Shown here one piece after another: positions 46,396 to 58,720 of a stretch of DNA of 64,000 bases. This DNA is from Epiperipatus broadwayi (Eukaryota > Onychophora > Udeonychophora > Euonychophora > Peripatidae). Position numbers and translations under genes: made by a program. Position 1 is the stretch's first letter. Every line of letters starts with the position of its first letter. Location of the stretch: contig JAQFVV010000017.1 in assembly GCA_028023455.1 (NCBI GenBank), positions 7,036,098 to 7,100,097 of the forward strand. Reading direction: 5' to 3'. The notes below the pieces were generated by a model. The model was not told the DNA's origin, did not search any database, and saw only the letters and a program-made list of their open reading frames with translations.

Positions 46396-47640
46396 ATTTT
46401 AAAAAAAAAATAGATTTGTAATAGTTACCTTTAGTATTCTTATTACTTTCTACTTTATCACTATTATTGATAATACTACCCTGAACGCACGTCTGACTTG
46501 GGATCGGGAAGTCCCAGGAAAGATTCTAGCACTCAATCTTCCTACGAACTCCTGAGAATAAAGCCATAAGTCTTTTCCTCCCTTTTATTGATATTTCTAT
46601 CACTTTAATGAGTAACCTTCCAGGTAAAACAACCTAGTCATTTTGTGCAAAACAGGTCATTTTGAACCTGCATTTTCAAGATCCATTTTATTTATATAGT
46701 ATGCAGGAAGATTTATAAGTACTGCTGCTTAAATGTACAATCTTTGCCTTGATAAAATCTCTTTCTCAAATCTATTTCCAACTTAACATGTACTGCCTGA
46801 AGGAAAGTCTATAAATAAAAACCACCTGTTTATTATGTCTTCGATTTCTTAATTCTTGAGAAATTGAGTTTAAAAAATAAAAAGGGAATGGATGTTAGAA
46901 TTGCTACACTTTCATTGACATCATAAATTAAGTTCTGTTTGTTAATTTAGCGATTGGTATATTTTTTTCTTGCTTACAATTAAATGCTATACAGTATTTA
47001 AAAATATGAGTTTTTATATGTAAACTAAGAGAACAAGATTTTCGCCAATCTCTAAACAAATGCTACAAAACTATTCACATATATAGTATCATCTTGGTGA
47101 AAAAGTAATTGGTTTTCTTACCAAATTGCCATCTCTGAATGAATATGGGTTGTGGGGACATAGTTTAGCTATTCATCATAAAAATAATAAGGTGCTACTT
47201 TGGATATAACTTTCCACATAAAAGTGTGTTTTGCACCTCGACCTAATTGGAATAATATGGTAACATTAAATCTTGTTTTAAACTGGGAAAAACTGCTATT
47301 TAAACATTTAAAATGGTTCAAATCTTATATGGCATTGAAGCCATAACTCACAAGAATGTTTTCAAATGATTTTCATGATGACAGGAAAAGCATTAAAAAT
47401 CTACAAATGTACAAAACACACTGTTATATTTTATGTTGTAATTCACAATCCAGACATGCTAGCATTTTAAAATTTTTTGTGGAGAATACAAATAGTCTCA
47501 TAGATGGCAGGGCAAGCAATTTGAAAAAAAAAAAAACTAATCACCTTTTCACTATGTATTCACATTAATTAATTATTTCATATCATTATTTTTAAAAAAA
47601 AATTAGATTATAAACCCATATTTCAATTATAGATTATTAC
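46396..47640. other. Intron sequence before exon 3
   Basis: AT-rich with a small GC-richer patch at 46485-46560 that forms no tRNA. A gccatctctgaat...tattcatcataaaaataat block at 47128-47190 repeats 46225-46285. The open frame 47356-47568 shows no motif. Confidence 0.45.
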
Positions 47641-47739
47641 CTCTTAGACATGATAGAAATAATGCTGTGGCTCCTGCATGATTTTCAGCATTAACATCCA
47701 CTCCAGCATCAACTAAAAAACGGGCAACTTCTAAACGAC
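47641..47739 (-). CDS. Ankyrin gene exon 3 of window (one repeat)
   Basis: A 99-nt, phase 1-1 exon. The acceptor is gctttag at 47741-47740 and the donor is GTAATA at 47640, a slightly weak site. It reads RLEVARFLVDAGVDVNAEN, then AGATALFLSCLRG. This is a canonical helix-turn-helix plus beta-turn unit, with A-T-A-L-F in place of T-A-L-H. It joins exon 4 through a split Gly codon. Confidence 0.9.
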
Positions 47740-49929
47740 CTAAAGCATTAAAAAATGAATTACTTTCTCCAGTTAAATTATACTATAATATATGCATTGT
47801 AACAAATATTATTTATAATCACACAAATGAAAAAAGAATTATGTAAATAATTTACTATTTCTACACTGGTCCAGATTTGTTCTCAGTGTGAGTAAATAGA
47901 AGGAAGCAAAATGGATGCTGGATTACAAATTCACATTGCTAGTAGAATTCTTACTTTCTCGAGAGAATAGACAAGTGAAATATTTAGAGCTGCTTAGCTG
48001 CATACAAGTATTGAGATTCAGTTTCTGTACAATTATTTAATTGTTAATCAACTATAATTATGTGTAAGCACAACTAGGTGGCCATAAAACATTCTCTATC
48101 TAAAGCATCTAAAACACTTGGCTAAATATATAATAAATCATAACAAAACAACTCATAATCATTTTTTGGGGATGAACGGCACATGAACATGACCCACATA
48201 TTTGTGTATTAATTACATGTTATAAATAAATGCATTTAAGCACAGTCCATTAATCTCATTATTTAATGAAGTTATGAGATGTTATATGGTATCCAAATTT
48301 TGAATTTGGCTTATGACAATGTAAGTGCACAGGACCGATTTCAAAGTAATTGCCATCATTAGCTTGACTAAGCCCAACATTAACTACTGATCATAGATCA
48401 GAAAAGATTTAAATCTTATTTATATTAAGCAATTTCACTTGTTTTATTTCAAAGTGTGAAAAATGAAACATCCAATACAGAGATATAATATTATGAATAA
48501 GTAATTTATGCACTCTCTATTAGCTCATTAAATAATTAAGATATAAGACATCATGGAAATAGAGTGCTTGTTAATTAAAAAGAACATCACATTTAATAAT
48601 TGTGCATATTGATAAATTTAAAATAATTAAGATTGAGACCTATTTGAAGTTGGGGTTAGCTAAATTAAGGTTTAATTATAGTTGATGAAAAAAAATCTTA
48701 TGAAACTTATCTGTAAAACTTGATTTGTTATGGTTCACAATCCAGAATTTAACTTATATATATATATGATCAATAGATGGAGCTTTACCAAGACCTCCAA
48801 ACAAGCGTATTTGTTTACATAAATGTCAGAGTCAATATTCACTGTCTCTTTCATTTTGCTCCACCCTCAGATCAGCTGATTTCAAGCTGATTTGCTCTCA
48901 TCAGTGAGGGATAGAAGTTAGAAACTAGACCTAAATATTAACTCCAAGCGTTTATGCAAAACGTTTCTATCAGTTTGCAAGCATGAATTTTTTTAGACAC
49001 CTAAATGTCTTCAAACTCAGCCTATCAAACTAAATAGCTATATGGGTCTGATATCAGTTCAGTTTCTCCACATAGTCAAAGCTTCTGCAATCTATATCAT
49101 TGCAAGAAAACTTTAAAGGTACATTTATGAAAAACAAAAACAAGTTTTATATATGTAAAAACCTGCTATCGCTTGTATTAATGATAAATATATATATATA
49201 TATTGTAATGATATAAACTTGGCTAGTTCTAGTTTTCAAGTTTCCTCAATCAATCAAGCTTAATTAAGGGAACAAACGAAATTTTCTAAAATAAAATGAA
49301 AGAAAAGTAATCTAGAAAAAAAAAGATTCTTTTCATTGATGTCTTATATTTAATTGAATATATAATTTAAATAGAATAAGCAATCATATTTGTAAAATTT
49401 ATAAGACTACTAATGTGCGTAGTTGTGAAGAGATCACTCGTATTCTCTTTTCATTGAATACTGGCCTACAAGAGAGTTGTAAACAAATAATTTATAGTCT
49501 TCAATAGACAAGATAAATGAGAATATGAGTACATAAATAAATGATGTATAAAGTAAAAGTTCAATGATTCAAACACGATCTGAATGAATTTTCTTGTACA
49601 TAAAAAAATAAAATAAATTTTCAATAGATGGAGAAAGTTCATTATGCAGAAAAGATTATAAAATTATAACTTCTTTACAGATTTACAGCATAATTTCTAG
49701 TTAATAAATTACAATCGAATAAGGAAAGAAATAAAAAATAGACAGAGTTAAAATATATTTTATAACTCTGCTTAATAATTGAATTATGATTAAATTCTAT
49801 CAAAAAACAAAAAAACTAATTAAAGATAATTATAAAATTTAATTAAAGCTAAATTCAATTGCAGAAGTATTATTCTTATATTTTCTCCTTTACTTTTTTT
49901 GTATTCCTTCATATATTCTTATATATTAC
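47740..49929. other. Intron sequence, weak repeat traces
   Basis: AT-rich DNA. Around 48885-48935 the block ctcatcagtgaggg...gttagaaactaga resembles part of hairpin family H (14.4 and 52.1 kb). No coding remnant was seen. Confidence 0.4.
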
Positions 49930-50225
49930 TTATAATAAATGTCCACATATACACTTTAACACAATTTTTTTTTATATAATTCCTTTAATTTTCCCAGTCT
50001 TCATCAGAGCACTTGCATAACCTTCCTCTTTTTTTTAAATTTATAATTTGCATTAAAGTGTATATGTAAAGATTTATTATAAGTAAAAAAAGAAAGAGGA
50101 AGGTTATGCAAGTGCTCTGATGAAGACTGCAGGACAGTCAAAACTGTTAGGAAATTAAAGAAATTATATAAAAAAATTTGTATTAAAGTGTATATGTGGA
50201 GATTTATTATAAGTAATATATATTC
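49930..50225. repeat. Foldback E
   Basis: The left arm (about 49935-50035) contains cagtcttcatcagagcact. The right arm (about 50085-50215) contains agtgctctgatgaagactg. The outer ends mirror through ttacttataataaatgtcc and the tgtggagatttattataagt region. The right arm holds a hairpin motif with CTGATGA at 50117-50123, a GACTG/CAGTC stem and AAAAC. Only the right arm has the full stem. Confidence 0.75.
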
Positions 50226-51999
50226 TATTGCAGAACATATAATTTAAAAATAATTACAGGATTAAATAGGAAAAAAGAGCTAAAAACCAACAATTAGTAG
50301 TAAAGCACTAGAAAGAGTAAAAACAAAAGAGAAAACAAGCCAAGACTTCTAGTAAAAGTTGTCCTTCATGAAAAGACTATATAAAGAGAAAGAAGAAGAG
50401 AGAAAGACATCAATCTCTGTGATGGGCCAAAATACACATCACCAGCATTATATAGCTTGGAAAGATTTCAGTTCTAGATCTGGATGTATTATACAGTTTA
50501 AGAAGTCCACTGTAACACAGCTAGTATGATGAAATTCTGTATAATAAAAGTAATGACAAAGATGTGCTAAGCCAATCAATGTACGCCAACTAGTGCCTGA
50601 ATAATGTAGCTCAAACAACTTTAAAAAAATATTTATAAGAAGTCCAAAGATGGAGAGGATATGAAATATAGTTTACTTGCCCACAAAAATTGTTTCTCAT
50701 CACCCACACTTGCTTAGCTTTCATGTTTTAGCTGCAGACTACCATAACTAAGAAGAATCCAAATTGAATCAAGCGATAGAGATTGTAATTTTCTACGACT
50801 CTTCAGACATAGGCTTATGAATATTTATTTAAAAAAGGTGTGACAGATTTTTTAAATTTATATACATATAGATAAGAAGCCTCTATAATTTATAAATTTT
50901 ATACATATATTTTATATATAGTTTCGAAACTATAGTTACTGACAAAAATAATAATATAATGTAAATTGATATATAGTTTATGTAAATATGTATGTATATT
51001 TATTTTTGACATTCATATTTAATCTTTAATATTATATTACATTTATTAGTTTATTACTTTATTCTTAAAGTAATACTGTTTAAAGATAATTTCAATGCAT
51101 CAATGAAGATTGTCTGAAATAAATTATGTTTACCCTTCTTCTTTCAGTAGTCTCATGTCCAATGTATGTATAACAATACTCTCGATCCAGAGATTTCATA
51201 TTCTAAGCTTAAAGTAGGATTGTTACCAAGAAATTGCGATGGTGCTGACAGAAGATAATCTATCTATAGGCGTTCTTTCTTAGAAGTATCAGCCCAAATT
51301 AGGATTAGAGGAGTTAAAACTCTGTATATTCAAATAAACAGTTATGAATGGTGAGATCTTCTGAGAGAAGATTTGATACATAGTGATCAAAAAATATAAC
51401 TGTGATATTATACAAGTAGTTCTATAAGGGATATACAATTTGTTCATCATCATTAATAGTCATTCTAATTAAATTTAACTGAAATTCAAATTTCAATTAA
51501 TCTTTGATAAGTTGACAATTTTAAAGTGATTTAATTATATGCCACAAGTGAATATTTATGTGTTATATATATGTGTAATATGAGTGACCAATACAGGTAT
51601 CATGACTATTATTAGTAGGTATAAGTTCCTGTTACAATATCTTATATCTTCCTTTAAGAGTATTTAAATACAATCATTCATCATATTATAAGATATAAGT
51701 CCATGCTGCACTAATTATTTATTTAATTAGTAACATTAATTACTGCAAATTTTTTAAATCCAAAGAAATTACTAATTCAAAAAATTAATATTTTCAGATT
51801 AATGTTGATCAATATTTATGCAAATGTTAAAAATAAACATTTGCTTTAATATATCATACAATTTGTTTAAATACAACTTAAAGATTAAAAGTAAATAAAT
51901 AAATAAAAATTGCAGTACTTTAAAATAAAGGTGATTTTAAAAATGACTACATTTTAATATTATTAGTTTAAATAAATAATAATTTTAAAAACTTAAGAA
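50226..51999. other. Intron sequence, no feature recognised
   Basis: AT-rich with no open frame of note. A short inverted pair is seen around atatcttatatctt (51638) and attataagatataag (51684). Confidence 0.4.
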
Positions 52000-52215
52000 A
52001 GAAGAGCACCAAACTCTTCATATAATAGTGCCACCAAGTGCAAGTCTTCATAAATAATCAATGGATGTAGGAAGGTTTGTGCATAAAATCCATATCTAGT
52101 GCCTACTAATCTAAAATCCCCAGACTAGTTTCTAGCTTGTGGCTTTCATCAGTGAGGAACCTTGGATTTGAGAGCACTGCACTTAGATCTTAGGAAGCCC
52201 TACAGCAGCCACCTT
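52000..52215. repeat. Short hairpin element (family H), copy 2
   Basis: It carries aatagtgccaccaagtgcaa, the gtgcctactaatc region, gactagtttctagcttgt and ctttcatcagtgagg, the same blocks as 14336-14567 in the opposite orientation. Noncoding. Confidence 0.6.
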
Positions 52216-52419
52216 TTACCTATTTGGTTAACTATGAAGTTAGGAACCCAAGATGAAAACACTATAATGTTTCCAACTCAAACTCATTCACTTGTATAGT
52301 CATATAGGTCTGAACTTAATTCAGCATCTATACATTTTGGTGTCTTTGGTTTTTCAAAAACCACAGACACCATTATCCTATGGGCAGGATAGGTATAAAA
52401 CCATTAAAATATCACATGA

Positions 52420-52582
52420 TCATCATTTCATATGCTTACACATGCTATTAATAAGAGTACCAAACTGTCCATACAATAGTGCCAGCATACAAAGGCTTGC
52501 TACTTGGTGGTACTACTGTATGGAGAATTTGATATTCTTATGAACAGCATGTGTAAGCCTATGAAATGGCAATCATGTGATG
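52420..52582. repeat. Short hairpin element (family H), copy 3
   Basis: The outer arms match as an inverted repeat: atcacatgatcatcatttc at 52411-52429 with gaaatggcaatcatgtgatg at 52563-52582, and the block gtccatacaatagtgcc with ggtggtactactgtatgga. A short central loop separates the arms. This is the clearest example of the family's hairpin form. Confidence 0.7.
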
Positions 52583-52614
52583 TTTTGAATTAAGCAATAG
52601 TTTATTACAATTCA

Positions 52615-52860
52615 TAAACATCGTGCTATACAAAATAAATATCTCATTTACATATGTTTAGTTTCATTTAAGAATGACGTATCGTAAATTCTAGAAAATT
52701 TCACAGGCCCATACTTAAGCGTTTGGGTTGAAAGAATAGGTGGATTCATTCTATTCTTTCGCAAAGACTTTATCTTGTGTTGGAAATGAAAGTATTCATT
52801 TATTATTAAGATTTATAAAGCACATGTGAATTAGCTTGAAAAGCTGATCTTATAGTTTAT
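52615..52860. repeat. Foldback B, single arm
   Basis: It shares catcgtgctata, atgacgtatcgtaaattc, gcgtttgggttgaaag and aaagcacatgtg with the 35.2-35.7-kb element. No second arm is present here. Confidence 0.65.
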
Positions 52861-53180
52861 TATAATAGGATTATATAATAATCTGAAACTGCTAATTGTA
52901 TAAAATTATAATTAACATATTCTTAAATTCTATTGTTTCATGAATAACTCCTCAGAGTCAGAATCTGCTTTGATGCAAAATTAGATGGGGGAGGGGGTGC
53001 TTAGTCTGAAGTACAGGTAAAGAAACATCATTAATATACAATTTTTATTGTATTTAGTTTTTTTTAAAAAAATGTTATTATATCTTAAATGACAGAGATT
53101 TCAAACAGAACACTGCATAAATATTTTAAGTACGTCAATACTAAATGAAATGCAGGCAGTGTAAGATAAATATACATATA

Positions 53181-53822
53181 TTTACAGTACTTTCAGTTAA
53201 TTCCTTAACCTGCCTCAACTGCCATTAAATTCAAAAATAAACAGAAGCAAACATCATCAACTCAAATCCCATGAATCCTGAATTTTAATGTTAGCAGTTT
53301 GCCTATTAATTTTTCTTTTATTATGCTTTCTCTCTTCATGAAGAATCTTAACACTTTCAATATCAAACTTAAATTTATATTTACATGTCTTTTCATGATC
53401 CAAGAAAACTGAAGCAGTCATTAAATCATTATTTTTTTTACTTTTTATAAGCCTGTATATCTTTTTTCAATACTGCACCTTGATTCACCTATATAATGAA
53501 GAAAGAAACCATGATAAAAGAAAAATTAAAGAGGCAATTTTAATAAATAAAAATAAAATTAATATAATTATTTCGCATTACCGCTATGAATACGAGGCAA
53601 ATGGCCTCGAAAGCGCTTAGCATATAATAATTTGTGGAATCTTTATAGCTTCTCATTCAAGTGTTTCATACACTTTTTAATTTGTATATAATTAATAGGG
53701 AAGCTGCTAACATTAAAATTCGGGATTCAGGGGATTTGAGTTGATCGTTTGCTTCCATTTTATTTTTGAATTTATCAACAGTTGAGGCAGATTAAGGAAT
53801 TAACTGAAAGTACTTCTGCAGA
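53181..53822. repeat. Foldback F with central hairpin
   Basis: The arms at about 53181-53310 and 53692-53822 are reverse complements (ttaattccttaacctgcctc against gaggcagattaaggaatta). Inside, 53593-53609 forms CGAGGC-AAATG-GCCTCG followed by AAAGCGC, a perfect 6-bp stem and a GC-rich island in very AT-rich surroundings. Confidence 0.75.
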
Positions 53823-54042
53823 TTGAAAGACTGTATATAATAGTTAATTACTATATTATTTTTATTGTTATTACAATAGTTTTTTAATTAGCAGACATTT
53901 TATTTCTATTATATATTCACACATATGCATGTTTACTTAAGTAGACAATGAAAATCTAGCTTTATATCAAATTCGTTTTTGATAAAAGAACTTGTCTCTA
54001 TATATACATACACACATGCACAATTAAATTTTTAACATTTAC

Positions 54043-54144
54043 CTGATGTGCAAGCAAAATGAAGAGCTGTATATCCATTTTTATTAACAGCTTTCACATT
54101 ACAATTCTTTTGGCTCAGCAGTAACTCCAGTAACATTTTCTGAC
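54043..54144 (-). CDS. Ankyrin gene exon 2 of window (one repeat)
   Basis: A 102-nt, phase 1-1 exon after a strong polypyrimidine acceptor (AG at 54146-54145), with donor GTAAAT at 54042. It reads QKMLLELLLSQKNCNVKAV, then NKNGYTALHFACTSG, with a fully canonical Y-T-A-L-H-F-A turn. The first codon is split with exon 1 and makes Ser. The donor departs from consensus at position +5. Confidence 0.9.
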
Positions 54145-54409
54145 CTTAAAAAAAAACCAAATATTTTGCATAAAATCACACTGTGAATTTAATATCTTCA
54201 TTCACCTGTGATGCCCATTAGAGTAAGACAATGAGATTATACAAATAAAACATATGTGCTTATGTTAGTTTATATTGTGAATTAGTAACAAATCCAAGAA
54301 TATCGTGAAATAATCACACATTCATACACACACAAACACACTACTAATAACCAACTATAAATTTATTGCAATTTATGAAATACATTGATGACATCTGCCT
54401 TCTATGATA

Positions 54410-54582
54410 TGTACCTTAATGATTACTAGAAAGAGATCACAAGTGGGGGGGATGGATGAAATAAGAAAGTGTGCCGGGGTGATGTGAAAAACAGAGGTTA
54501 GAAATCGGAGCTGGATTGAACTTGGAGAGACCTTCATCCTGCAGTGAATTGATAATAGTTGAAAATGATGATGATGATATAT
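54410..54582 (+). mobile_element. RTE-like LINE 3' end, plus strand
   Basis: It corresponds to the end of the 5.4-kb fragment in the other orientation: a W-M-x-x-I-R-K-C-A-G-V segment near 54450, an R-x-x-L-x-L-G-E-T-F-I-L block near 54510-54540, a stop, then the gatgatgatgat tail at 54567-54578. Severely 5'-truncated. The minus-strand frame 54639-54373 is a shadow. Confidence 0.65.
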
Positions 54583-56212
54583 TTTACATTTAAACTTGAA
54601 TAATAGTATAAATATTAAACATAACCAATTGAATCCCATTCAACTTTTTTCCACGAAATGGCATCTTTTATCTTTTCAGATGTTTTTATTCATGTATTAA
54701 AGTCTATGTGATAAAATTAAAGTTATAAAAGTATGAACATTTATTTAGCAAATAAAATAATCTTGATAATACTTGAGCAAGTAACAAAAGTTAAATACAT
54801 ATTAGACAAGTTAAAATAATGTAGACAAAGAGGATACTCCAACCCAACAATAAATACTTTTTATTGTCATCAATGGAGATTTTTCCATGGAATCTTTTAA
54901 TACATTTTATTCTACTATACTAAATTTAGAACTTCATCACATGATGATGAAATTTCTTTCCTCATTAAGATACATAACAAATATTTCCATTCTTAAAATT
55001 TATTACTGTGGTTAATTGGGGGGGGGGGGGGTTGAAATACAAATCATGATTTTTTTTTTTTTTAAGTGTAGAGCCAGATTTTTTAAAATGATGATTAGAA
55101 TTCTTAAAACTGGTATTTCTGGGACTCTCTACAGATGTAAAAATAGGACCATGAAAAAGAAGAGGAAAAGTATTAAGGTTTGTGAAATATACTAGATTTT
55201 AAAATTCCATAGAACTGCGAGCAAAACTAATAAGTGAATAATTGATTAGATTGATATATAAATACCAAATAGAAATTGTTTATATCATGAGATGACTTTA
55301 ATTATTAGAAAAATATAAAATGCTTGGAAAGGTTGATGGTAATGAAAAAAGTAGCCAGTAATCAATGAATGAATCCCATCATTACAATAATGTATGTGAC
55401 TTTAGAAGAATAAAAAAGCCATTTAAAAAAAAAGATGTTTATATGTTCACTGAAAATCAAGATCAATTTCTTATTTTTGTAAAACTATTTTAGAGGACTT
55501 GTGGGTTCATAAGTTTAGAAAAGCCAAATCATCATATCTAGTATAATCTCTTTTTTTTATTTATTGATTATATTTCTTATTTATATTAAATTTGTGCTAG
55601 TTTTCACTTCCCTTCTTTTAAAAATCTAAATATTTTAAGGACACTACTTATTAGTATTAAGGCTGATGTTTTTTCCTTTATTTTGTTTGTTTCTCAATAT
55701 TATATCTACATAAAGCAGAAGTATTATGAAATGACGTTAGTAATAATAAACATTGGCATGACTACCAGTTGAAACTATTGAAGTTATTAGGAATTTAAAA
55801 TGGTCAACTGTATGTTCTGTGTGATAACACAGAAACAGCACCTCTAGCGGCCATCGTGTATGTCAGGTTAGACTGCCAGCAATCATAAATTATTTCTATG
55901 TAATATGTTAAAAAATGGAAAATAATATGACAAAAACAGAACATTATAGTACCGTAAAATAGGACTCTCATAAATATATTACTAAAATAAAGCCAAAAAT
56001 TAATTTTTCAATTTTATAGGCTTATATAAATTGCTATATTAAAGGAAAATATACAGTCACAAGAATATCATCACTGGATCATTTTATATAAGAAAAATGA
56101 AATAGATCATAACCACATTGCCATCTCAGAATCTAGTAAAGTAAATTGAACAGGCCTACTGTTTAGTCCAAGACACTGGCAAGAAGAATGTTACAAGATG
56201 TTATTACAGCAG
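54583..56212. other. Intron sequence, no gene seen
   Basis: It holds a run of 14 G at 55018-55031 and a small GC-rich patch (cacctctagcggccatcg at 55841-55858). No coding remnant. Confidence 0.45.
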
Positions 56213-56385
56213 CAAACCCTCAATACAGTAGTGCCAGCAAGTGCAAATCTTAATAATCAATGGATACAAGATGGTTTGTGCATAAAATCCCTATCTAATG
56301 CTTCTTGTATCCATTGATTAATAAGGCTTGCACTGATGTATGATGAGTTTGATACTGTTTACCAGCTTGTGATGTTTTAACGGAA
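56213..56385. repeat. Short hairpin element (family H), copy 4
   Basis: tacagtagtgccagcaagtg at 56224 begins the left side. The inner arms aatcaatggatacaaga and tcttgtatccattgatt are perfect partners, followed by gcttgcactgatgtatg. Noncoding. Confidence 0.65.
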
Positions 56386-57279
56386 GACCTGTTAGTGTAT
56401 TTAATCCCATGAATGATTGAAAAATATCAATTCAATTTTATGGAAACCAATTAAATATAATACAAGATTATATTGCTATAACTAACACAATGAAAATGAA
56501 AAGTTTTATGATCGGATACACAAAAATTGATAAAACGTAAGACAAATTGTACATTTAGTGATTAATGACTGAAATGCTAAAGTTGAAAACGAATAGAAAA
56601 AACATACTTATGATCAATATGGATTTGAAAATAGAAATAAAACAGAAAAATGGTTAATAAATAAACTTTTGTGAATTCAGCAATCACTTTATCGATGTTA
56701 AGTTTTTAAGCATGCAAGTTATGATTATACACATTATCATTGGAGTTTACAGAAAGCAAATTATTTATAATTATGAACTTCTAAATCATTACTATCAATT
56801 TTTACATACTTCTTTTTTGAGAATCTATTACATGCTACTTTAGTCGTTCTTACAGAATTTATTTTCAGTCCTCCTTTTACTACTTCCAGTGATTACTATT
56901 ATAACATTCTGTATTCTGAAGCATTATTTGCAAAAACAATTCCATTATTTAATTCTCTAATAAATGCTGAATATATATGTAATGATACAGAAAGAAACGT
57001 GCTATTTGTTAATGTATAAACCTCCGAGCACTCACCTGTCGACAGGAATTTTAAGAACACAAGTGAATCATTTGTGTTTAGAATGTTGCATAATTTAGAG
57101 GACTTACATAATTTCTATTTATTTTCATTTTCTTAGCTGTTTGTTTTAAATACTTCCTGTAAAACTACTGTAATAGGTTTTGAAAAGATAAAATCACCCT
57201 ATTGTATATTCTTATGAATATTACTGTCACCATGTGATATAATCATTGCTGCTGCATTGTGACAAATATTCTTAAAAAT
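56386..57279. other. Intron sequence, no feature recognised
   Basis: AT-rich spacer before the RTE-like fragment. Confidence 0.4.
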
Positions 57280-58720
57280 AAAATAATGTCCTGGATTTAC
57301 ATCTTGATGTGGCTCCCGACAGAAATGCTTATATAGCCAAATATCTTTTCGTAATCTATAAATTCAATACAAACAGCAGTTCATAATCTTTTTAATACTT
57401 GGATATGATCTACTCTGCTATAACCACTTTTAAATGTAGCTTGTTAATTTAGTAAACTTGAATAAAGATTTCGTATAGATAGGTCTATAATTTATTTTAT
57501 TTTTCATTATTTTTAAATAACGGTAGCAGTACTGCATTGGTATATTTTTATCATTTTAATATTTACACATAGCATCAACAATTTCTCTATTTACATACTT
57601 TTTTTCTTTCGTAAATTACAGATTTTCATCATTTTCTGAAGCTTTTCCATGTTTTATGGATGAATGATATTTAGAAAAAGCAACTTTTCATTTAAAATAT
57701 TCTGCATCTCAAAATATTTAGATACTATTTTGTCTTCTTTTTTTTTTATTACTAAATAGTTAAGATCTTTTATCCATTTTATGATTTCCTTCTCTTTTTT
57801 TAATAATAATGCTAATCTTTCCATCTTATTGCTGAAACAACCTATTTTCTAATACCAAAATATTGTTTTCTACTTTTAAGATTGTTATTTTTCCTAGCTT
57901 TCCTTGATGTTTTATACTTATTTATATTTCCCTATACGATAATGATTCATTTTCTTTCTTCTCATTCAACATAAATACAGACATTCAATTTTTTTAAATG
58001 GGTCATTTCAAAATATTTTTATATTCCTTCTTTTCTCTACACTTTGATATGTCTCAGCAGAACATTTTACTGTAGATTTAGACTCGTTTAACAATTCATA
58101 ATAAAGTATATTATCCTCTTATAAATCTGCAAATTTTATGGAGTATTTCTCAAGGATAGAGACTTCAATTATTGATACTGCTTTTCTTAATAATTTTTGT
58201 CTTTGTTTTTGCATTAATATATATTTTACACTAACCAAAGAATCTATTATTGAATATCAATTGAAATACATATTTTTAATTCATGAAAATTTAATCAAAC
58301 TTTGCTATGTTAATTCATTTTCTCAAAAATTTATATTTTTTCTTATTTGCATCTTCTTAATAAAGTTCACCCGTAATATTTTCATCTTCAATTCTAGTGT
58401 TAAAATCTTGTATGAAAATTTTAAATGTTATTTAGTCTATTCAAAAGAATTTTCCATTATTTATTTAAATATTCTTTACTTTTTCATCAAAACAAGAGCT
58501 TATTGGGTCAAAAATCCCAACCTGGGATCTTTCATTAAATGAAATAATTAATTTTATCACTCTACCTGCATACCACCAATCTCTACAATATTGTTCTTCC
58601 AATATTTTAATCCTATTTCATTTGTGCTTCCAACATTTGCATCTTTATAACAAAATACATGTTCATTTTTCAACTCAAATCATTTCATCTTTTTACTCTT
58701 TTTTATAACTTTATAAAGCT
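57280..58720 (-). mobile_element. RTE-like LINE, RT N-terminal region
   Basis: Minus-strand translation with many stops shows F-K-S-G-Y-S-x-V-D-H-I-Q-V near 57430 and C-I-E-F-I-D-Y-E-K near 57370, both hallmark RTE reverse-transcriptase blocks. A T-A-T-V-like remnant lies near 57530, with basic linker sequence up to about 58700 consistent with the region after the endonuclease. The strand and family are the same as at 8.4-9.8 kb, but this covers the earlier part of the protein. The plus-strand frame 58138-58542 is antisense and low-complexity. Confidence 0.55.

Noticed and set aside
46485-46565. GC-richer patch resembling a tRNA-derived SINE head
   Set aside because: gggatcgggaagtccc is a simple palindrome; no A box or B box in correct spacing.
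50117-50152. Complete hammerhead ribozyme
   Set aside because: The core has CTGATGA and a good stem II, but AAAAC replaces GAAAC, and no helix I or III partner with a UH cleavage site was found nearby. Kept only as a motif resemblance.
55841-55858. CTCF-like site (cctctagcggcc)
   Set aside because: Three or more mismatches to the core consensus, and the organism may not use CTCF in this way. Not supported.
58138-58542. 134-codon plus-strand frame as a membrane protein
   Set aside because: Rich in Phe, Ile and Leu because it is AT-rich antisense to a decayed RTE-like LINE on the minus strand.
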